From assembly GCF_029338235.1 (NCBI RefSeq), contig NZ_CP119785.1, positions 1,736,001 through 1,800,000 on the forward strand: 64,000 nucleotides of DNA. Direction: 5' to 3'. Origin of the DNA: Haloarcula rara (GTDB taxonomy: Archaea; Halobacteriota; Halobacteria; Halobacteriales; Haloarculaceae). The notes under the pieces are model-generated. The model ran no database searches. It was not told the origin of the DNA and saw only the letters and a program-made list of their open reading frames with translations. The translations under genes were made by a program, and so were the position numbers. Positions 15,900 through 24,531 of this stretch are shown here, in pieces; within the stretch, counting starts at the first letter, position 1, and every line of letters begins with the position of its first letter.

Positions 15900-16541
15900 A
15901 TGGCGACTGTCATCGAGTTCACCAGTCCGGCCGACGAGTTCCCGTTGGGGACTGTGTTCGAGAACCTCACGGAGGCGACTGTGGAACTGGAGCGACTCAT
16001 CCCACACGACACGCTGATAATCCCCTATTTCTGGGTCCGTGGCGCCGACGCCAGCGACATCGAAGCCGCGTTCGAAGCCCACGCCGGCGTGGTCGACGTC
16101 GACCTCATCGACAGCGTCGAGGACGAATACCTCATGCGTGCCGAATGGGAAGCGGAGTACTTCGGCATTCTGAGTGCTCTGGGGAAGGCCAACGTCGTCG
16201 TTCTCTCGGGGGTCGGAACCAAAGACGGGTGGGACTTCGAGGTGAGGGGCGAGGACCGGGCGGCGATAAGCGAGTTTCGCACGCTCTGTCAGGACCACGA
16301 TATCTCGCTCGAAGTCACGGCCGTTCACGCCTTGCTCCCGCTTCAGGGGGACAGTTACGAACTGACCGACCCCCAGCGAGAGGCGCTCGTGCTGGCGTAC
16401 GAACGCGGCTACTTCGACTCGCCGCGGACGGCGTCGCTCGAAGATATCGCCGAGGAGCTCGGTATCACCCAGCAGTCGCTCTCCTCGCGTCTCAGACGCG
16501 GCCACCGGCGACTCATCGGCGGGACGCTGATACAGCAGTAG
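15900..16541 (+). CDS. Bat-type (bacterio-opsin activator-like) HTH transcription regulator
   Basis: 213 aa. An N-terminal sensing-type domain (about 1-150, MATVIEFTSPADEFPLG) precedes the C-terminal HTH_10 domain: LTDPQREALVLAYERGYFD, TASLEDIAEELGITQQSLSSRLRRGHRRL. This architecture is specific to haloarchaea, where members control opsin, metabolic and stress genes. A TATTCCG box about 28 bp upstream suits a leaderless start at 15900. It is followed by a HalOD1 gene with its own promoter. Confidence 0.9.
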   Translation: MATVIEFTSPADEFPLGTVFENLTEATVELERLIPHDTLIIPYFWVRGADASDIEAAFEAHAGVVDVDLIDSVEDEYLMRAEWEAEYFGILSALGKANVVVLSGVGTKDGWDFEVRGEDRAAISEFRTLCQDHDISLEVTAVHALLPLQGDSYELTDPQREALVLAYERGYFDSPRTASLEDIAEELGITQQSLSSRLRRGHRRLIGGTLIQQ

Positions 16542-16630
16542 GCCGACCGACCAGTCACCGCTCGGACATAAATACCTCCTGTATAGTAAGTGCTCAGATT
16601 AAACCGGATTTGGGCGCTACGGTCGGTGTA

Positions 16631-16984
16631 ATGGTAGTTACACTAGCCGGTGTCAAGTTGGAGCCGCTGGAGTCCCAGACGGGTCCCGACTGCCACCGGT
16701 TCGAGTACGAGCAGGACACGACGCCGGCCAGCATGGCTGTGGTCGCGGCGCTGTCGGAAGTGAATGAGACGGACCCGATGGAACTGCAGCCGCTGCAGCA
16801 GACCATCGACGCCGACGCACTCGACGCGCTCGTGGCTGGAGGAGAGGCAGACAGTGACGCGGTTGCGGTCACACTCGACGTCGCTGCGTATACGGTCACG
16901 GTGTCCGGCGACGGCGTGGTCGCCGTGTCACCGTCGGCGACACAGCGGCCAGAGGCCCCGACTGGGACGGGTTGTCAGCTATGA
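16631..16984 (+). CDS. HalOD1 output-domain protein
   Basis: 117 aa forming one HalOD1 domain, a small haloarchaeal output module. Core region CHRFEYEQDTTPASMAVVAAL and the ending VTLDVAAYTVTVSGDGVVAVS are typical. These proteins are often partnered with two-component or Bat regulators. GATTAAAC at 16598-16605 lies about 28 bp before the ATG. Its stop overlaps the next start (ATGA), so the two are translationally coupled. Molecular role unknown. Confidence 0.83.
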   Translation: MVVTLAGVKLEPLESQTGPDCHRFEYEQDTTPASMAVVAALSEVNETDPMELQPLQQTIDADALDALVAGGEADSDAVAVTLDVAAYTVTVSGDGVVAVSPSATQRPEAPTGTGCQL

Positions 16985-17160
16985 CCGACGGCGACACAGC
17001 GGTATCCTCCGAGCGAGAACTCCACACCAGACTGCAGGCGCTCTTGCACCGGGCCCACACCAGCGGTATCGACGTCGAAGGCGCGTGGGAGTGTCGCAAC
17101 GGCGCCGAGCATCCCGACTGGGACGTCGTCGTCACGGAAATGGAAAAGAAACGCGGGTGA
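16981..17160 (+). CDS. Small acidic protein coupled to HalOD1, 59 aa
   Basis: MTDGDTAVSSERELHTRLQ starts a 59-residue helical protein with LLHRAHTSGIDVEGAWECRN and a DWDVVVTEMEKKRG tail. ATGA overlap with the HalOD1 stop argues for co-translation. It resembles small partner proteins seen next to HalOD1 genes, but I do not recognise a named family. Could be a HalOD1 interaction partner (inference). Confidence 0.72.
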   Translation: MTDGDTAVSSERELHTRLQALLHRAHTSGIDVEGAWECRNGAEHPDWDVVVTEMEKKRG

Positions 17161-17222
17161 CTGTCGGCGTCGGTTCGTGCCGACAGCACGCCGGTAGCGT
17201 CAGGTCGACTCCGAGCACACCG

Positions 17223-17384
17223 TCAGCCGTCGGCCCGCTGTTTCAACCACTCATCCAGCAGGTCCCGGATGGCCGCGTCCCGGTTGTCCCGGTGGTCCGC
17301 GAAGGCCTTGTCGTCGACCGCCTCCAGCAGCGCCTCGTCTAGCTCGACGTCGACCTCTTCGAGGTTGAGGAACGCTTCGTCCAT
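17223..17384 (-). CDS. Small acidic RHH-like protein, 53 aa
   Basis: MDEAFLNLEEVDVELDEAL then HRDNRDAAIRDLLDEWLKQ. A strand followed by two helices, the second with the RDAAIRDLLDEW pattern of ribbon-helix-helix proteins such as CopG-like antitoxins and regulators. GATAAATA (17407-17414) on the complementary strand sits about 23-30 bp upstream, supporting real expression. Target unknown. Confidence 0.72.
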   Translation of the reverse strand: MDEAFLNLEEVDVELDEALLEAVDDKAFADHRDNRDAAIRDLLDEWLKQRADG

Positions 17385-17500
17385 GGGTTTTGAGCGGTGC
17401 CGACCGGATAAATACCCTCGTCAGACGGCCGTCGCCCGCGCGTGTGACACTGACGGCTCGCCGTCGAAAGCCACACCTCGACGGCCGCCCATCCACCGAC

Positions 17501-17803
17501 ATGGAGCGTACGCACCTCGACTTCGACCGCTACTTCGAGGTCGTCATGGAGACCGACGAGGCACAGGCCGCCGAGATGACCGTCGAACCCGGCCGCAGCG
17601 TCGGCGGGCCGGAGAACTACCACCCCGACAGCGACCAGTGGCTGTTCGTCGTCTCGGGCACCGGCGTCGCCACGGTCGACGGTGACGAGCAGCGCATCGA
17701 CGCCGGCGACCTGCTCCGTATCGAGGCCGACGAGCGCCACGGCATCGCAAACGACGGCGAGGAACCGCTGGCGACGGTGAACTTCTACACGCCGCCGCGA
17801 TAG
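17501..17803 (+). CDS. Single-domain cupin protein
   Basis: 100 aa forming one cupin barrel. Motif 1 is NYHPDSDQWLFVVSGTG and motif 2 GDLLRIEADERHGIAN. The histidines in those motifs can bind a metal. Cupins include enzymes, sugar isomerases and ligand-binding regulators, so the activity cannot be named. Start at MERTHLDFD (17501). Hairpins follow the stop. Confidence 0.85.
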   Translation: MERTHLDFDRYFEVVMETDEAQAAEMTVEPGRSVGGPENYHPDSDQWLFVVSGTGVATVDGDEQRIDAGDLLRIEADERHGIANDGEEPLATVNFYTPPR

Positions 17804-17881
17804 CGCTCGGTCAACGCGTCGCCTCGCTTCGAGGGCCCTCGCTACTGCTCCGCGGTTCCCTGCGGTCACCGCGTCGCTTTC

Positions 17882-17908
17882 GAGGGACTTCGCTTCGCTC
17901 AGTCCCTC
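17882..17908. terminator. Hairpin between convergent cupin and CNNM genes
   Basis: GAGGGACT (17882-17889) pairs with AGTCCCTC (17901-17908) around a 11-base loop, directly after the CNNM stop. A further GCGGT/ACCGC pair lies upstream in the same 106-bp spacer. Likely 3'-end structure for one or both genes. Confidence 0.5.
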
Positions 17909-17909
17909 G

Positions 17910-18995
17910 CTATGCCACCCCGGCCTGTTCGTCCATCGGGTCCCGGATATCACCGACCACCGCCTCCAGGGCGTCGGTGACGGTGAGCAGTCCGACGACC
18001 TCGCCCTCGGCCAGCACCACGGCCAGTTCCTGGCTCTCGGCCTGGAACCGGTCTATGGCGTCGCTGACGCTCGTGTCCGCCGAGATGGTCATTGGCGGCG
18101 CGGCGACGGCTTCGAGGTCGACGCCCGCGAGCAGGTCGCCTTCGCCCGCCGCCTCGGTCGCCGCTCGGAGCAGTTCGGGGACGTAGACGATGCCCAGCAG
18201 GTCGTCGCTGTCTGTCCCTATCAGCGGATACCGGGTATGTGGCGTCTCGGCCACCTTGCGGGCGTTCTCGGCGTCGCTTTCGGCCGTCGAGAGCGCGACG
18301 ACGTCTTCGGCTGGGACCATCACGTCCCGGACCTGCTGGTCGTCGGCGTCGAGCGCCGCCAGCACCTCCTCGCGCCGTTCCTCCGAGAGGTCGCCCGCCG
18401 CCAGCGTCGCGTGGAGCTCGTTGCGCAGATCCGCGCGGCTCTCGATGACGTCCTCCTCCGTCTCGAGCCACGCGCCGGACATCTCGATGCCGAAGATGCC
18501 AAGCGTCCACTTCGCGACGCTGTCGCCGACGGCGATGAGCGGCGAGATGAGTCTGGCAAACCAGTACAGCGGCGTCGCCCCGTACCGACAGACGAAACGG
18601 GACCGTTCGACGCCCAGGTAGGTCGGCGTCTGCTCGCCGTGGGTGAGGTGGACGAGGTTGATGATGGCGAAGGCGATGGCGGCCCCCAGACCGATACCGG
18701 CCAGTCGCGACCCCGCGAAGGCCGGCTCGAACAGCGCGGCCAGGGCCGGCTCGGCGACGATACCGACGGCGATGGAGGAAGCCGTGATACCGACCTGACA
18801 GCTCGTCAGGTATATCTCCAGGTCGCCCGTCATCTCCCAGGCCCGTTCCAGCGCCGGGTGGCCGTCGCCGACGAACTCCGACTCGGTGAACTGCCGCGCC
18901 CGGGTCAGCGCGAACTCGATGGCGACGAAAAAGCCGTTGGCGAGGATGAGCGCGACCCCGGCGAGCAGCCGCAGCGCTATCTCGACCGGTTGCAT
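17910..18995 (-). CDS. CNNM/CorC-type membrane protein with CBS pair
   Basis: 361 aa. The N-terminal DUF21 domain (1-190) has three to four membrane segments with FVAIEFALTRARQF and YLTSCQVGITASSIAVGI. The CBS pair (about 215-350) has RDVMVPAEDVVALS, TRYPLIGTDSDDLLGIVYV and AVVLAEGEVVGLLTVTDALE. The family moves Mg2+ or other divalent cations, or Na+ in exchange. The protein is shorter than bacterial CorC/YfjD because it lacks the C-terminal CorC_HlyC domain. Membrane-located. Confidence 0.9.
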   Translation of the reverse strand: MQPVEIALRLLAGVALILANGFFVAIEFALTRARQFTESEFVGDGHPALERAWEMTGDLEIYLTSCQVGITASSIAVGIVAEPALAALFEPAFAGSRLAGIGLGAAIAFAIINLVHLTHGEQTPTYLGVERSRFVCRYGATPLYWFARLISPLIAVGDSVAKWTLGIFGIEMSGAWLETEEDVIESRADLRNELHATLAAGDLSEERREEVLAALDADDQQVRDVMVPAEDVVALSTAESDAENARKVAETPHTRYPLIGTDSDDLLGIVYVPELLRAATEAAGEGDLLAGVDLEAVAAPPMTISADTSVSDAIDRFQAESQELAVVLAEGEVVGLLTVTDALEAVVGDIRDPMDEQAGVA

Positions 18996-19043
18996 AGGCT
19001 GGCCGGGCGTTTCGCGTCACCACGTGAAAATCTGCTGGTTCGG

Positions 19044-19976
19044 CTACTCGAAGTCGTACTCGACGCCGGTCAGTTCCTCGGAGACGGTCCAGAGCCGCGC
19101 AGCGTCGGCCTCGTCCTGTGAGGCGCCGTTGGAGGTCTGGAACTCGGGTGACCCGCGCATTCGCATGAACCCGCTGGGACCGACGTACTCGCCGCCCGTG
19201 ACCGCGTCGCTGGTGGCGGCATACAGCATCGGCAAGGCCCCGCGCTCGGCCGACTGGCCGAACAGCCTGTTGGCGGCTTTCATCACGGCCATCCGCACGC
19301 TCGACCCCATCTCCCGGGGTCCACGGAACTGCAGGTCCGTGTCGGCATAGCCCGGATGGCAGGCGACGCTCGTGATATCGGCCCCGCTGTCGTCCAGTCG
19401 ACGCTGCAGTTCGTAAGCAAAGAGGAGGTTCGCCAGCTTCGAGCGGCCGTAGGCCGACCACTTGCCGTACTCGCGTTCGGATTGCAGGTCTGAAAAGTCC
19501 ATCTCGCCGGCGGTGTGAGCCTGCGAGGACTGCGTGACGACGCGGCTCTCCCCCTCGCTCGCGCGGAGGTCGGGCAACAGGTGGCCCGTCAGCGCGAAGT
19601 GGCCCAGGTGGTTCACGCCGAGTTGCATCTCGAAGCCATCGGCCGTCTCCTGTCGGGGGATGGCCATCACGCCGGCGTTGTTACAGAGCACGTCGATGCC
19701 GTCGGCCGCCTCGCGGAGCCCCTCGGCGAAGGTCGCGACGCTGTCGAGGTCCGCCAGGTCACAGACCCGGACCTCCAGATTCCCGCCCCGTATCTCGCGG
19801 CGGATATCCGTCGCGGCGTCCTCGCCACGCGCCTCGCTCCGGCAGGCCATCACGACCGTGGCGCCGGCGTCGGCGAAGGCCCTGGTCGCCTCGTAGCCGA
19901 GCCCGCTGTTGGCGCCGGTGACGACCACCGTCTCCCCCTCCATCGGCGACATCTCCTCGACTATCCAGCGTGACAT
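19044..19976 (-). CDS. Short-chain dehydrogenase/reductase (retinol dehydrogenase-like)
   Basis: 310-aa classical SDR with the nucleotide loop TGANSGLG (20-27), structural LCNNAGVM, catalytic Tyr/Lys in YGRSKLANLL and a later VACHPGYADTD. The arginine-containing ACRSE after strand 2 suggests NADP(H). Overall closest to the WWOX/retinol-dehydrogenase-like group. Substrate unknown. Start MSRWIVEEM at 19976 was chosen over a longer frame; MSPMEGE a few codons later is also possible. Confidence 0.88.
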   Translation of the reverse strand: MSRWIVEEMSPMEGETVVVTGANSGLGYEATRAFADAGATVVMACRSEARGEDAATDIRREIRGGNLEVRVCDLADLDSVATFAEGLREAADGIDVLCNNAGVMAIPRQETADGFEMQLGVNHLGHFALTGHLLPDLRASEGESRVVTQSSQAHTAGEMDFSDLQSEREYGKWSAYGRSKLANLLFAYELQRRLDDSGADITSVACHPGYADTDLQFRGPREMGSSVRMAVMKAANRLFGQSAERGALPMLYAATSDAVTGGEYVGPSGFMRMRGSPEFQTSNGASQDEADAARLWTVSEELTGVEYDFE

Positions 19977-20054
19977 ATTCGGATTTTGGCTCCCCACGTA
20001 CAGAAATCCTCGCAATCTGTGGACCTTTTAGCGTCGGGCGCCTACGCTCCGGCG

Positions 20055-20303
20055 ATGAGCGACGTCTCGGTCACCGTCTACACCCGCGAGAACTGCCACC
20101 TCTGTGCGGAAGCCATCGACACCATCGAACGGGTCGCCGACGAGGAGGGCGTCGACGTGGCGATGGACCTGGTCGACGTGGACACGGACGAGCAACTCCG
20201 CGAGGAGTACGGCGAACGCGTGCCCTACGTCCTGCTCGACGGCTCGCCGGCGTTCAAGTACCGGGTGGACGAGCGGCGACTCCGGCGGAAGCTGTCGGGG
20301 TGA
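20055..20303 (+). CDS. Glutaredoxin-like protein
   Basis: 82 aa with a thioredoxin fold. The redox pair is CHLC in VTVYTRENCHLCAEA; the cis-proline is in ERVPYVLLDG. Likely reduces disulfides or mixed thiols. CTTTTAG lies about 25 bp before the ATG. Convergent with thiE, only 6 bp apart. Confidence 0.87.
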   Translation: MSDVSVTVYTRENCHLCAEAIDTIERVADEEGVDVAMDLVDVDTDEQLREEYGERVPYVLLDGSPAFKYRVDERRLRRKLSG

Positions 20304-20309
20304 CGGCGT

Positions 20310-20957
20310 CTACACCCGCTCCCGTTTCCCCCGCTCGACGGCCTCACCCAGCGCCGCCGTCGCCGCCTCCGGGTCATCGGCCCGCGTAATCGCCGTAATC
20401 ACGGCCACGCCGTCGGCGCCGGCGGCTGCCACCGCGTCGGCGTTCTCGGCCGTGATGCCGCCGATACCGACGATGGGGATATCCACGGCCTCGGCGATCT
20501 CGGCCACGCGCTCGGGGCCGACGCCGTGTTCCGCTTCGGGGATGTCGTCTTTCGACTGGGTGCGATAGACGGTGCCGACGCCCAGATAGTCCGCACCCGC
20601 TTCCTCGGCGGCCTCGGCCGCGTCGACGGTCGACACCGACCGGCCGATGACGGCCTCGGCACCGAGCAGTCGGCGCGCGGCCCGCACGGGCAGATCGTCG
20701 TCACCCAGGTGGACGCCGTCGGCGTCTAGCACCGCCGCCAGGTCCACGCGGTCGTTGACGACGAAGGTGACGCCGGCCTCGCGGCACAGTTCGCGAATCT
20801 CACGGCCCATCTCGTACCGTTCCCGGACGGTCCGCTCTTTCTCGCGCAACTGCACGACGCCGACGCCCCCGTCGATGGCTCGCTCGACGATTTCGCGGGT
20901 GGACCGCCCCGCCGACAGCGACTCGCCGGTCACCAGATAGACGCTCCAGTCGGGCAT
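20310..20957 (-). CDS. thiE: Thiamine-phosphate synthase
   Basis: Joins HMP-pyrophosphate and thiazole phosphate to thiamine phosphate. 215 aa TIM barrel. Motifs: YLVTGESLSAGRSTREIVE, VQLREKE (pyrophosphate), FVVNDRVDLAAVLDADGVH, GRSVSTVDAAEAAEEAGADY, GVGTVYRTQSK and IPIVGIGGI. All family motifs are intact. Thiamine is also the subject of the thiR-tenA unit at 42.9-46.9 kb. Confidence 0.95.
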   Translation of the reverse strand: MPDWSVYLVTGESLSAGRSTREIVERAIDGGVGVVQLREKERTVRERYEMGREIRELCREAGVTFVVNDRVDLAAVLDADGVHLGDDDLPVRAARRLLGAEAVIGRSVSTVDAAEAAEEAGADYLGVGTVYRTQSKDDIPEAEHGVGPERVAEIAEAVDIPIVGIGGITAENADAVAAAGADGVAVITAITRADDPEAATAALGEAVERGKRERV

Positions 20958-20998
20958 GGCTGGCCCTGGGGACGCTGCCGGCTTGTGTTTTCCGGCGC

Positions 20999-21628
20999 TC
21001 ACCGACCAATGGTCTTCGAAATCGCGGGCCCCTCGCCGTCGTCGGTGTCGGTCTCGTGCTCGTCGAAGACGTACATCGCTTCGATGGCGCCCCCGAAGAG
21101 GAAGCCGAGGAAATGGGAGAAGTCGGCAATCCACCGCTGTCCGGCGAATATCATGACGATGAGGAATCCGGTGGCCAGCGGCGTCAGCAGGCCGACGACG
21201 ATGACTTGCAGCGTCTCGAGCGACGAGTCCTGCAGCGCGTACCCGGTCGACCGAACGACCGCCGCGGCGCCGACCCCGAAGACGACGCCGCTCATCCCGA
21301 CGGTCGGCCCCTGGATGAGAATGCCCGTCGCGGTCTTTCCGAAACCGATCGCGACCACCAGCCAGAGGACGTGTCGGTTGCTGGTGAGCCAGGTCATGAG
21401 GACCCCCAGGGGGAGCCACAGCCGCATGTTCCCGGCGTAGTGGCCCCAGTCCGCGTGAAAGAGCATGTTCACGGTGTAGGTGAACGGGTTCAGTAACCAC
21501 AGGAGTCCCTCGAACTCGAAGACGTCGTGGAACCTGATCCCCTCGGCCGCGAGGACGCCGCTGACCCACGCGATACCGAGCACTGTGACGGGGACGTAGC
21601 CGACCACGCGCCGCACCGACAGCTCCAT
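20999..21628 (-). CDS. Rhomboid-family intramembrane serine protease
   Basis: 209 aa with about six transmembrane segments. The catalytic serine is Ser113 in VGMSGVVFG and the histidine is His172 in FSHFLGFLFGG. The N-terminal FHADWGHYAGNM matches the rhomboid L1/TM2 motif. Cleaves membrane-anchored substrates; targets unknown. The acidic tail after about 190 is cytosolic. Divergent from a second intramembrane protease at 21720. Confidence 0.92.
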   Translation of the reverse strand: MELSVRRVVGYVPVTVLGIAWVSGVLAAEGIRFHDVFEFEGLLWLLNPFTYTVNMLFHADWGHYAGNMRLWLPLGVLMTWLTSNRHVLWLVVAIGFGKTATGILIQGPTVGMSGVVFGVGAAAVVRSTGYALQDSSLETLQVIVVGLLTPLATGFLIVMIFAGQRWIADFSHFLGFLFGGAIEAMYVFDEHETDTDDGEGPAISKTIGR

Positions 21629-21719
21629 ACAGATAGCAGTGTCTCGGGTGCCCGTTGTGTTTCTTTTCCCTCCGACCTGTCGCCGAAGCTATTACTGCCG
21701 TCACGCCCTCGGTCCCCAC

Positions 21720-22856
21720 GTGCGAAACTTCCACATCACGACGGTCTGGGGGATTCCGATACGGGTCAACATCTCGCTGCTGGTCTTCCTGCCGGTGCTG
21801 GCGTGGCTCATCGGCAGCGGGGCCCAGATAGCGGCCTACGCCGGCGTCGTCGGCGCGCTGGCCGGCACCGAACTAGACGTCTCGGTCCTGCTTGCCGGGT
21901 CGACGCCGTGGGTCGTCGGCACCCTCGCCGCGGTCGGGCTGTTCGTCAGCGTCACGCTGCACGAACTGGGCCACGCCTGGGCGGGGATGCGCTACGACCT
22001 GGAGGTCGAGTCCATCACGCTGTGGATTCTGGGCGGGCTGGCGAGTTTCAAATCGTTCCCCCGGGAGTGGCAAAAGGAGTTCTGGATCGCCGTCGCGGGG
22101 CCGATAACGAGTATTCTCACCGGCGTGGCCTGTTACGCCATCCTGGTCGCCCTGCCGGCAAACGCGACGGTGACGCTCTTCGTCGTCGGCTGGCTCGCGG
22201 TGACGAACCTCGTCCTCGCGGGGTTCAACATGTTGCCGGCGTTCCCGATGGACGGCGGGCGCGTGCTGCGGTCGCTGCTTGCGCGAAAGCGGTCCTACGC
22301 GTCGGCAACCCGCACCGCCTCCCGCATCGGCACCTCCTTTGCCATCCTCTTTGCCGTCGTCGGCGTGCTCAACTTCGCGCCGATGTTGCTGCTGCTTGCG
22401 CTGTTCATCTACGCTGCGGCCAGCGGCGAGTCCCGGACCGTCGCGCTGGCGGACCTCCTGGAGGGGCTGACCGTCGGTGACGTCGCCCAGCCGACGCGGT
22501 TCTCTATCGACGCCGACACCACCGTCGAGGAGCTGGTCGACCGGATGTTCGCCGAGCGCTCGACGGAGTTTACGGTCACGCAGGACGGCGAGGTCGTCGG
22601 CGTCGTCACCGTCGCGGACTTCAGGGAGCTCTCGAAGGCCCAGCGCGAGGCTGACACCGTCGCCGACCTGATGGTGACGGACCTCCCGCGGCTCGATTCG
22701 GCGATGTCCGCCTTCGACGCGCTGGTCGAACTCGACACCGGCCGGGCGACGTCCGCGCTCGTCGAGAGCCCCGAGGGCACCCACGTCGTCGCCCGTGAGG
22801 ACTTCACCTCGGCGATGGAGATGCGGCGGCTGGAACGGGCCGACGGGCCGTTCTGA
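21720..22856 (+). CDS. Site-2-type metalloprotease (M50) with CBS domains
   Basis: 378 aa. HELGH (His81, Glu82, His85) within a membrane helix, and the third ligand Asp178 in FPMDGGR, define the M50 active site. About six membrane segments are followed by a CBS pair (about 260-370: SIDADTTVEELVDRMF, GEVVGVVTVADF). CBS modules often sense adenine nucleotides. The GTG at 21720 is the only start keeping the family N-terminus (RNFHITTVWGIPIRV). Facing the rhomboid gene across 91 bp. Confidence 0.92.
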   Translation: MRNFHITTVWGIPIRVNISLLVFLPVLAWLIGSGAQIAAYAGVVGALAGTELDVSVLLAGSTPWVVGTLAAVGLFVSVTLHELGHAWAGMRYDLEVESITLWILGGLASFKSFPREWQKEFWIAVAGPITSILTGVACYAILVALPANATVTLFVVGWLAVTNLVLAGFNMLPAFPMDGGRVLRSLLARKRSYASATRTASRIGTSFAILFAVVGVLNFAPMLLLLALFIYAAASGESRTVALADLLEGLTVGDVAQPTRFSIDADTTVEELVDRMFAERSTEFTVTQDGEVVGVVTVADFRELSKAQREADTVADLMVTDLPRLDSAMSAFDALVELDTGRATSALVESPEGTHVVAREDFTSAMEMRRLERADGPF

Positions 22857-22909
22857 CTCGCCCTCACCGAGCGGTAGCTACTAATCCCCGCGTCACACAG
22901 CACGGGACG

Positions 22910-23764
22910 ATGCAGTCAGGTCTCGTCGAGGCGATATCGTCGGTCGGCGGGTCGGATCCGCTGGTGCTCGGCCTGCTCGGCGGGCTGGTCATCGCCGGGA
23001 TGAACCTCTTCGGGGCGTCGCTGGTGTTGGTCTGGCGCGACCCCTCCGAGCGGGCCCTTGACGCGGCGCTGGGCTTTGCCGCGGGCGTGATGCTCGCCGC
23101 CGCCTTCACGAGTCTCATCATCCCCGGCATCGAGGTGTACTCCGACGGTAACCCCGTGCCGACGCTCGTCGGTGTGGCGCTGGGTGCGCTGTTTCTCGAC
23201 CAGGCCGACCGGTTCGTCCCGCACGCCCACTACCTGCTGACCGGGAGCAAGCGCTCGGACGCTGCGAAGCCGAGCGAGGACCTCCCCGTCGACGAGGAAC
23301 GCCTCACCGGGGTGGTCCTCTTTATCCTCGCAATCACGCTGCACAATATGCCCGAGGGGCTGGCCGTCGGCGTCGGCTTCGGCGCGGCGGCGAGTGACCC
23401 CTCGAAGTTAGGGGCGGCCGTCTCCTTGATGCTCGCCATCGGTATCCAGAACGTCCCCGAGGGGCTGGCGGTGTCGGTGGCCGCGGTCAACGCCGGACTG
23501 GACCGCCGGCTCTACGCCGTCGTGGCCGGGCTGCGGTCGGGTGTCGTCGAGATTCCGCTCGCGATTCTGGGGGCTGTGGCCGTCGCGACCGTCGAACCGC
23601 TGCTCCCCTACGCCATGGGCTTTGCCGCGGGCGCGATGCTCTTTGTCATCTCCGACGAGATAATCCCCGAGACCCACCGGAGCGGCCACGAGCGGGTCGC
23701 GACGCTGGGGCTGATGGCCGGCGCTATCGTGATGCTGTATCTGGACATCGCGCTGGCTGGCTAG
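22910..23764 (+). CDS. ZIP-family metal transporter
   Basis: 284 aa, eight predicted membrane helices. The metal-site motifs on TM4 and TM5 are HNMPEGLAVGVG and IQNVPEGLAVS; a charged loop (about 110-135) separates TM3 and TM4. ZIP proteins import Zn2+, Fe2+ or Mn2+. The GufA-like subgroup is most likely from the motif form. Its stop overlaps that of the convergent CPCC protein by 4 bp. Confidence 0.92.
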   Translation: MQSGLVEAISSVGGSDPLVLGLLGGLVIAGMNLFGASLVLVWRDPSERALDAALGFAAGVMLAAAFTSLIIPGIEVYSDGNPVPTLVGVALGALFLDQADRFVPHAHYLLTGSKRSDAAKPSEDLPVDEERLTGVVLFILAITLHNMPEGLAVGVGFGAAASDPSKLGAAVSLMLAIGIQNVPEGLAVSVAAVNAGLDRRLYAVVAGLRSGVVEIPLAILGAVAVATVEPLLPYAMGFAAGAMLFVISDEIIPETHRSGHERVATLGLMAGAIVMLYLDIALAG

Positions 23765-24060
23765 CGGTCGTAGGGCCAGTTCGGATCCCGGTCGAACTCG
23801 TCGGGGTCGAGGCAGCTGTCGGCCTCCTCGGGCGTGCAGGCGCCGTATTCGCGGAAGTTCTCCCGCGCCGTCGACAGCGAGACGTGGTTGCTGTCGCCGA
23901 CGTAGTCGATGTCGCCAAACTGCGTCGGGTCGTCGAGCCAGTGACAGACCGGACAGACCTCGTAAGACCCCGGCTGTCCCTCCGGTAGCGTCCGATACCC
24001 ACAGCACGGACAGTACCCCAGCTCCCGCGCCGCGGGGTTGCCGGGCGTGTCGGTCGACAT
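23761..24060 (-). CDS. Cysteine-rich CPCC-family protein
   Basis: 99 aa. Starts MSTDTPGNPAARELGYCPCC, then VCPVCHWLDDPTQ, giving two cysteine pairs for zinc, followed by GDSNHVSLSTARENFREYGA, the CPCC family signature. Function unknown; it may bind metal or act as a small adaptor. Start at 24060 chosen because a longer frame has no family match. Confidence 0.85.
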   Translation of the reverse strand: MSTDTPGNPAARELGYCPCCGYRTLPEGQPGSYEVCPVCHWLDDPTQFGDIDYVGDSNHVSLSTARENFREYGACTPEEADSCLDPDEFDRDPNWPYDR

Positions 24061-24193
24061 ATGCCGTGGTATGGTACGACACATCAAAGAACTACCGGGT
24101 CGTTCAAATCCCTCGAATCGCCCGCAGTCAGGCAATGGTCGTGCTAACGGACCGCCCTCGCTTCACGGCTCCCGTGGGTCGCCGTTCAGCATC

Positions 24194-24220
24194 GAGGTGT
24201 CTCGCATAGCTCGACACCTC
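24194..24220. terminator. Hairpin after the DUF6360-like gene
   Basis: GAGGTGTC (24194-24201) and GACACCTC (24213-24220) form an 8-bp stem 2 bp beyond the stop of the gene at 24223, so it probably shapes that mRNA's 3' end. Confidence 0.5.
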
Positions 24221-24222
24221 GC

Positions 24223-24507
24223 TTACTCCGACTGGGCGGCCTCGACCTTGTCGGCGTGTTTCTCCAGTTCGGCGGCCATCTCGCGGGCCTGCTCGGGCGA
24301 GAGGGTCACCGTGTCGGCGTGGGGCTCGACGTTGTCGACCTGGGTGTTGTCCATCTCCAGTTGCACCGAGACGTGGTCGGGATTTTTCTTCGGCGAGGTC
24401 ACGTTCAGCACCGCCATCGCCTCCTCCTCGAAGCCGTGGCCCTCGACTTCGCCGTCGAGGAGGTCGAAGGTCGTGTACGCCGTGACCCGCATGATTCGGT
24501 CTACCAT
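24223..24507 (-). CDS. Small conserved haloarchaeal protein, DUF6360-like
   Basis: 94 aa: MVDRIMRVTAYTTFDLLDGE, a strand-rich middle (HVSVQLEMDNTQVDNVEPH) and a C-terminal helix TLSPEQAREMAAELEKHAD. It matches a haloarchaeal family I recall as DUF6360; the role is unknown. It lies downstream of the nicotinate phosphoribosyltransferase with a 24-bp gap, so they may share a transcript. Confidence 0.75.
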   Translation of the reverse strand: MVDRIMRVTAYTTFDLLDGEVEGHGFEEEAMAVLNVTSPKKNPDHVSVQLEMDNTQVDNVEPHADTVTLSPEQAREMAAELEKHADKVEAAQSE

Positions 24508-24531
24508 GCCCGCCCGTTCGCTCCTCGGCGT

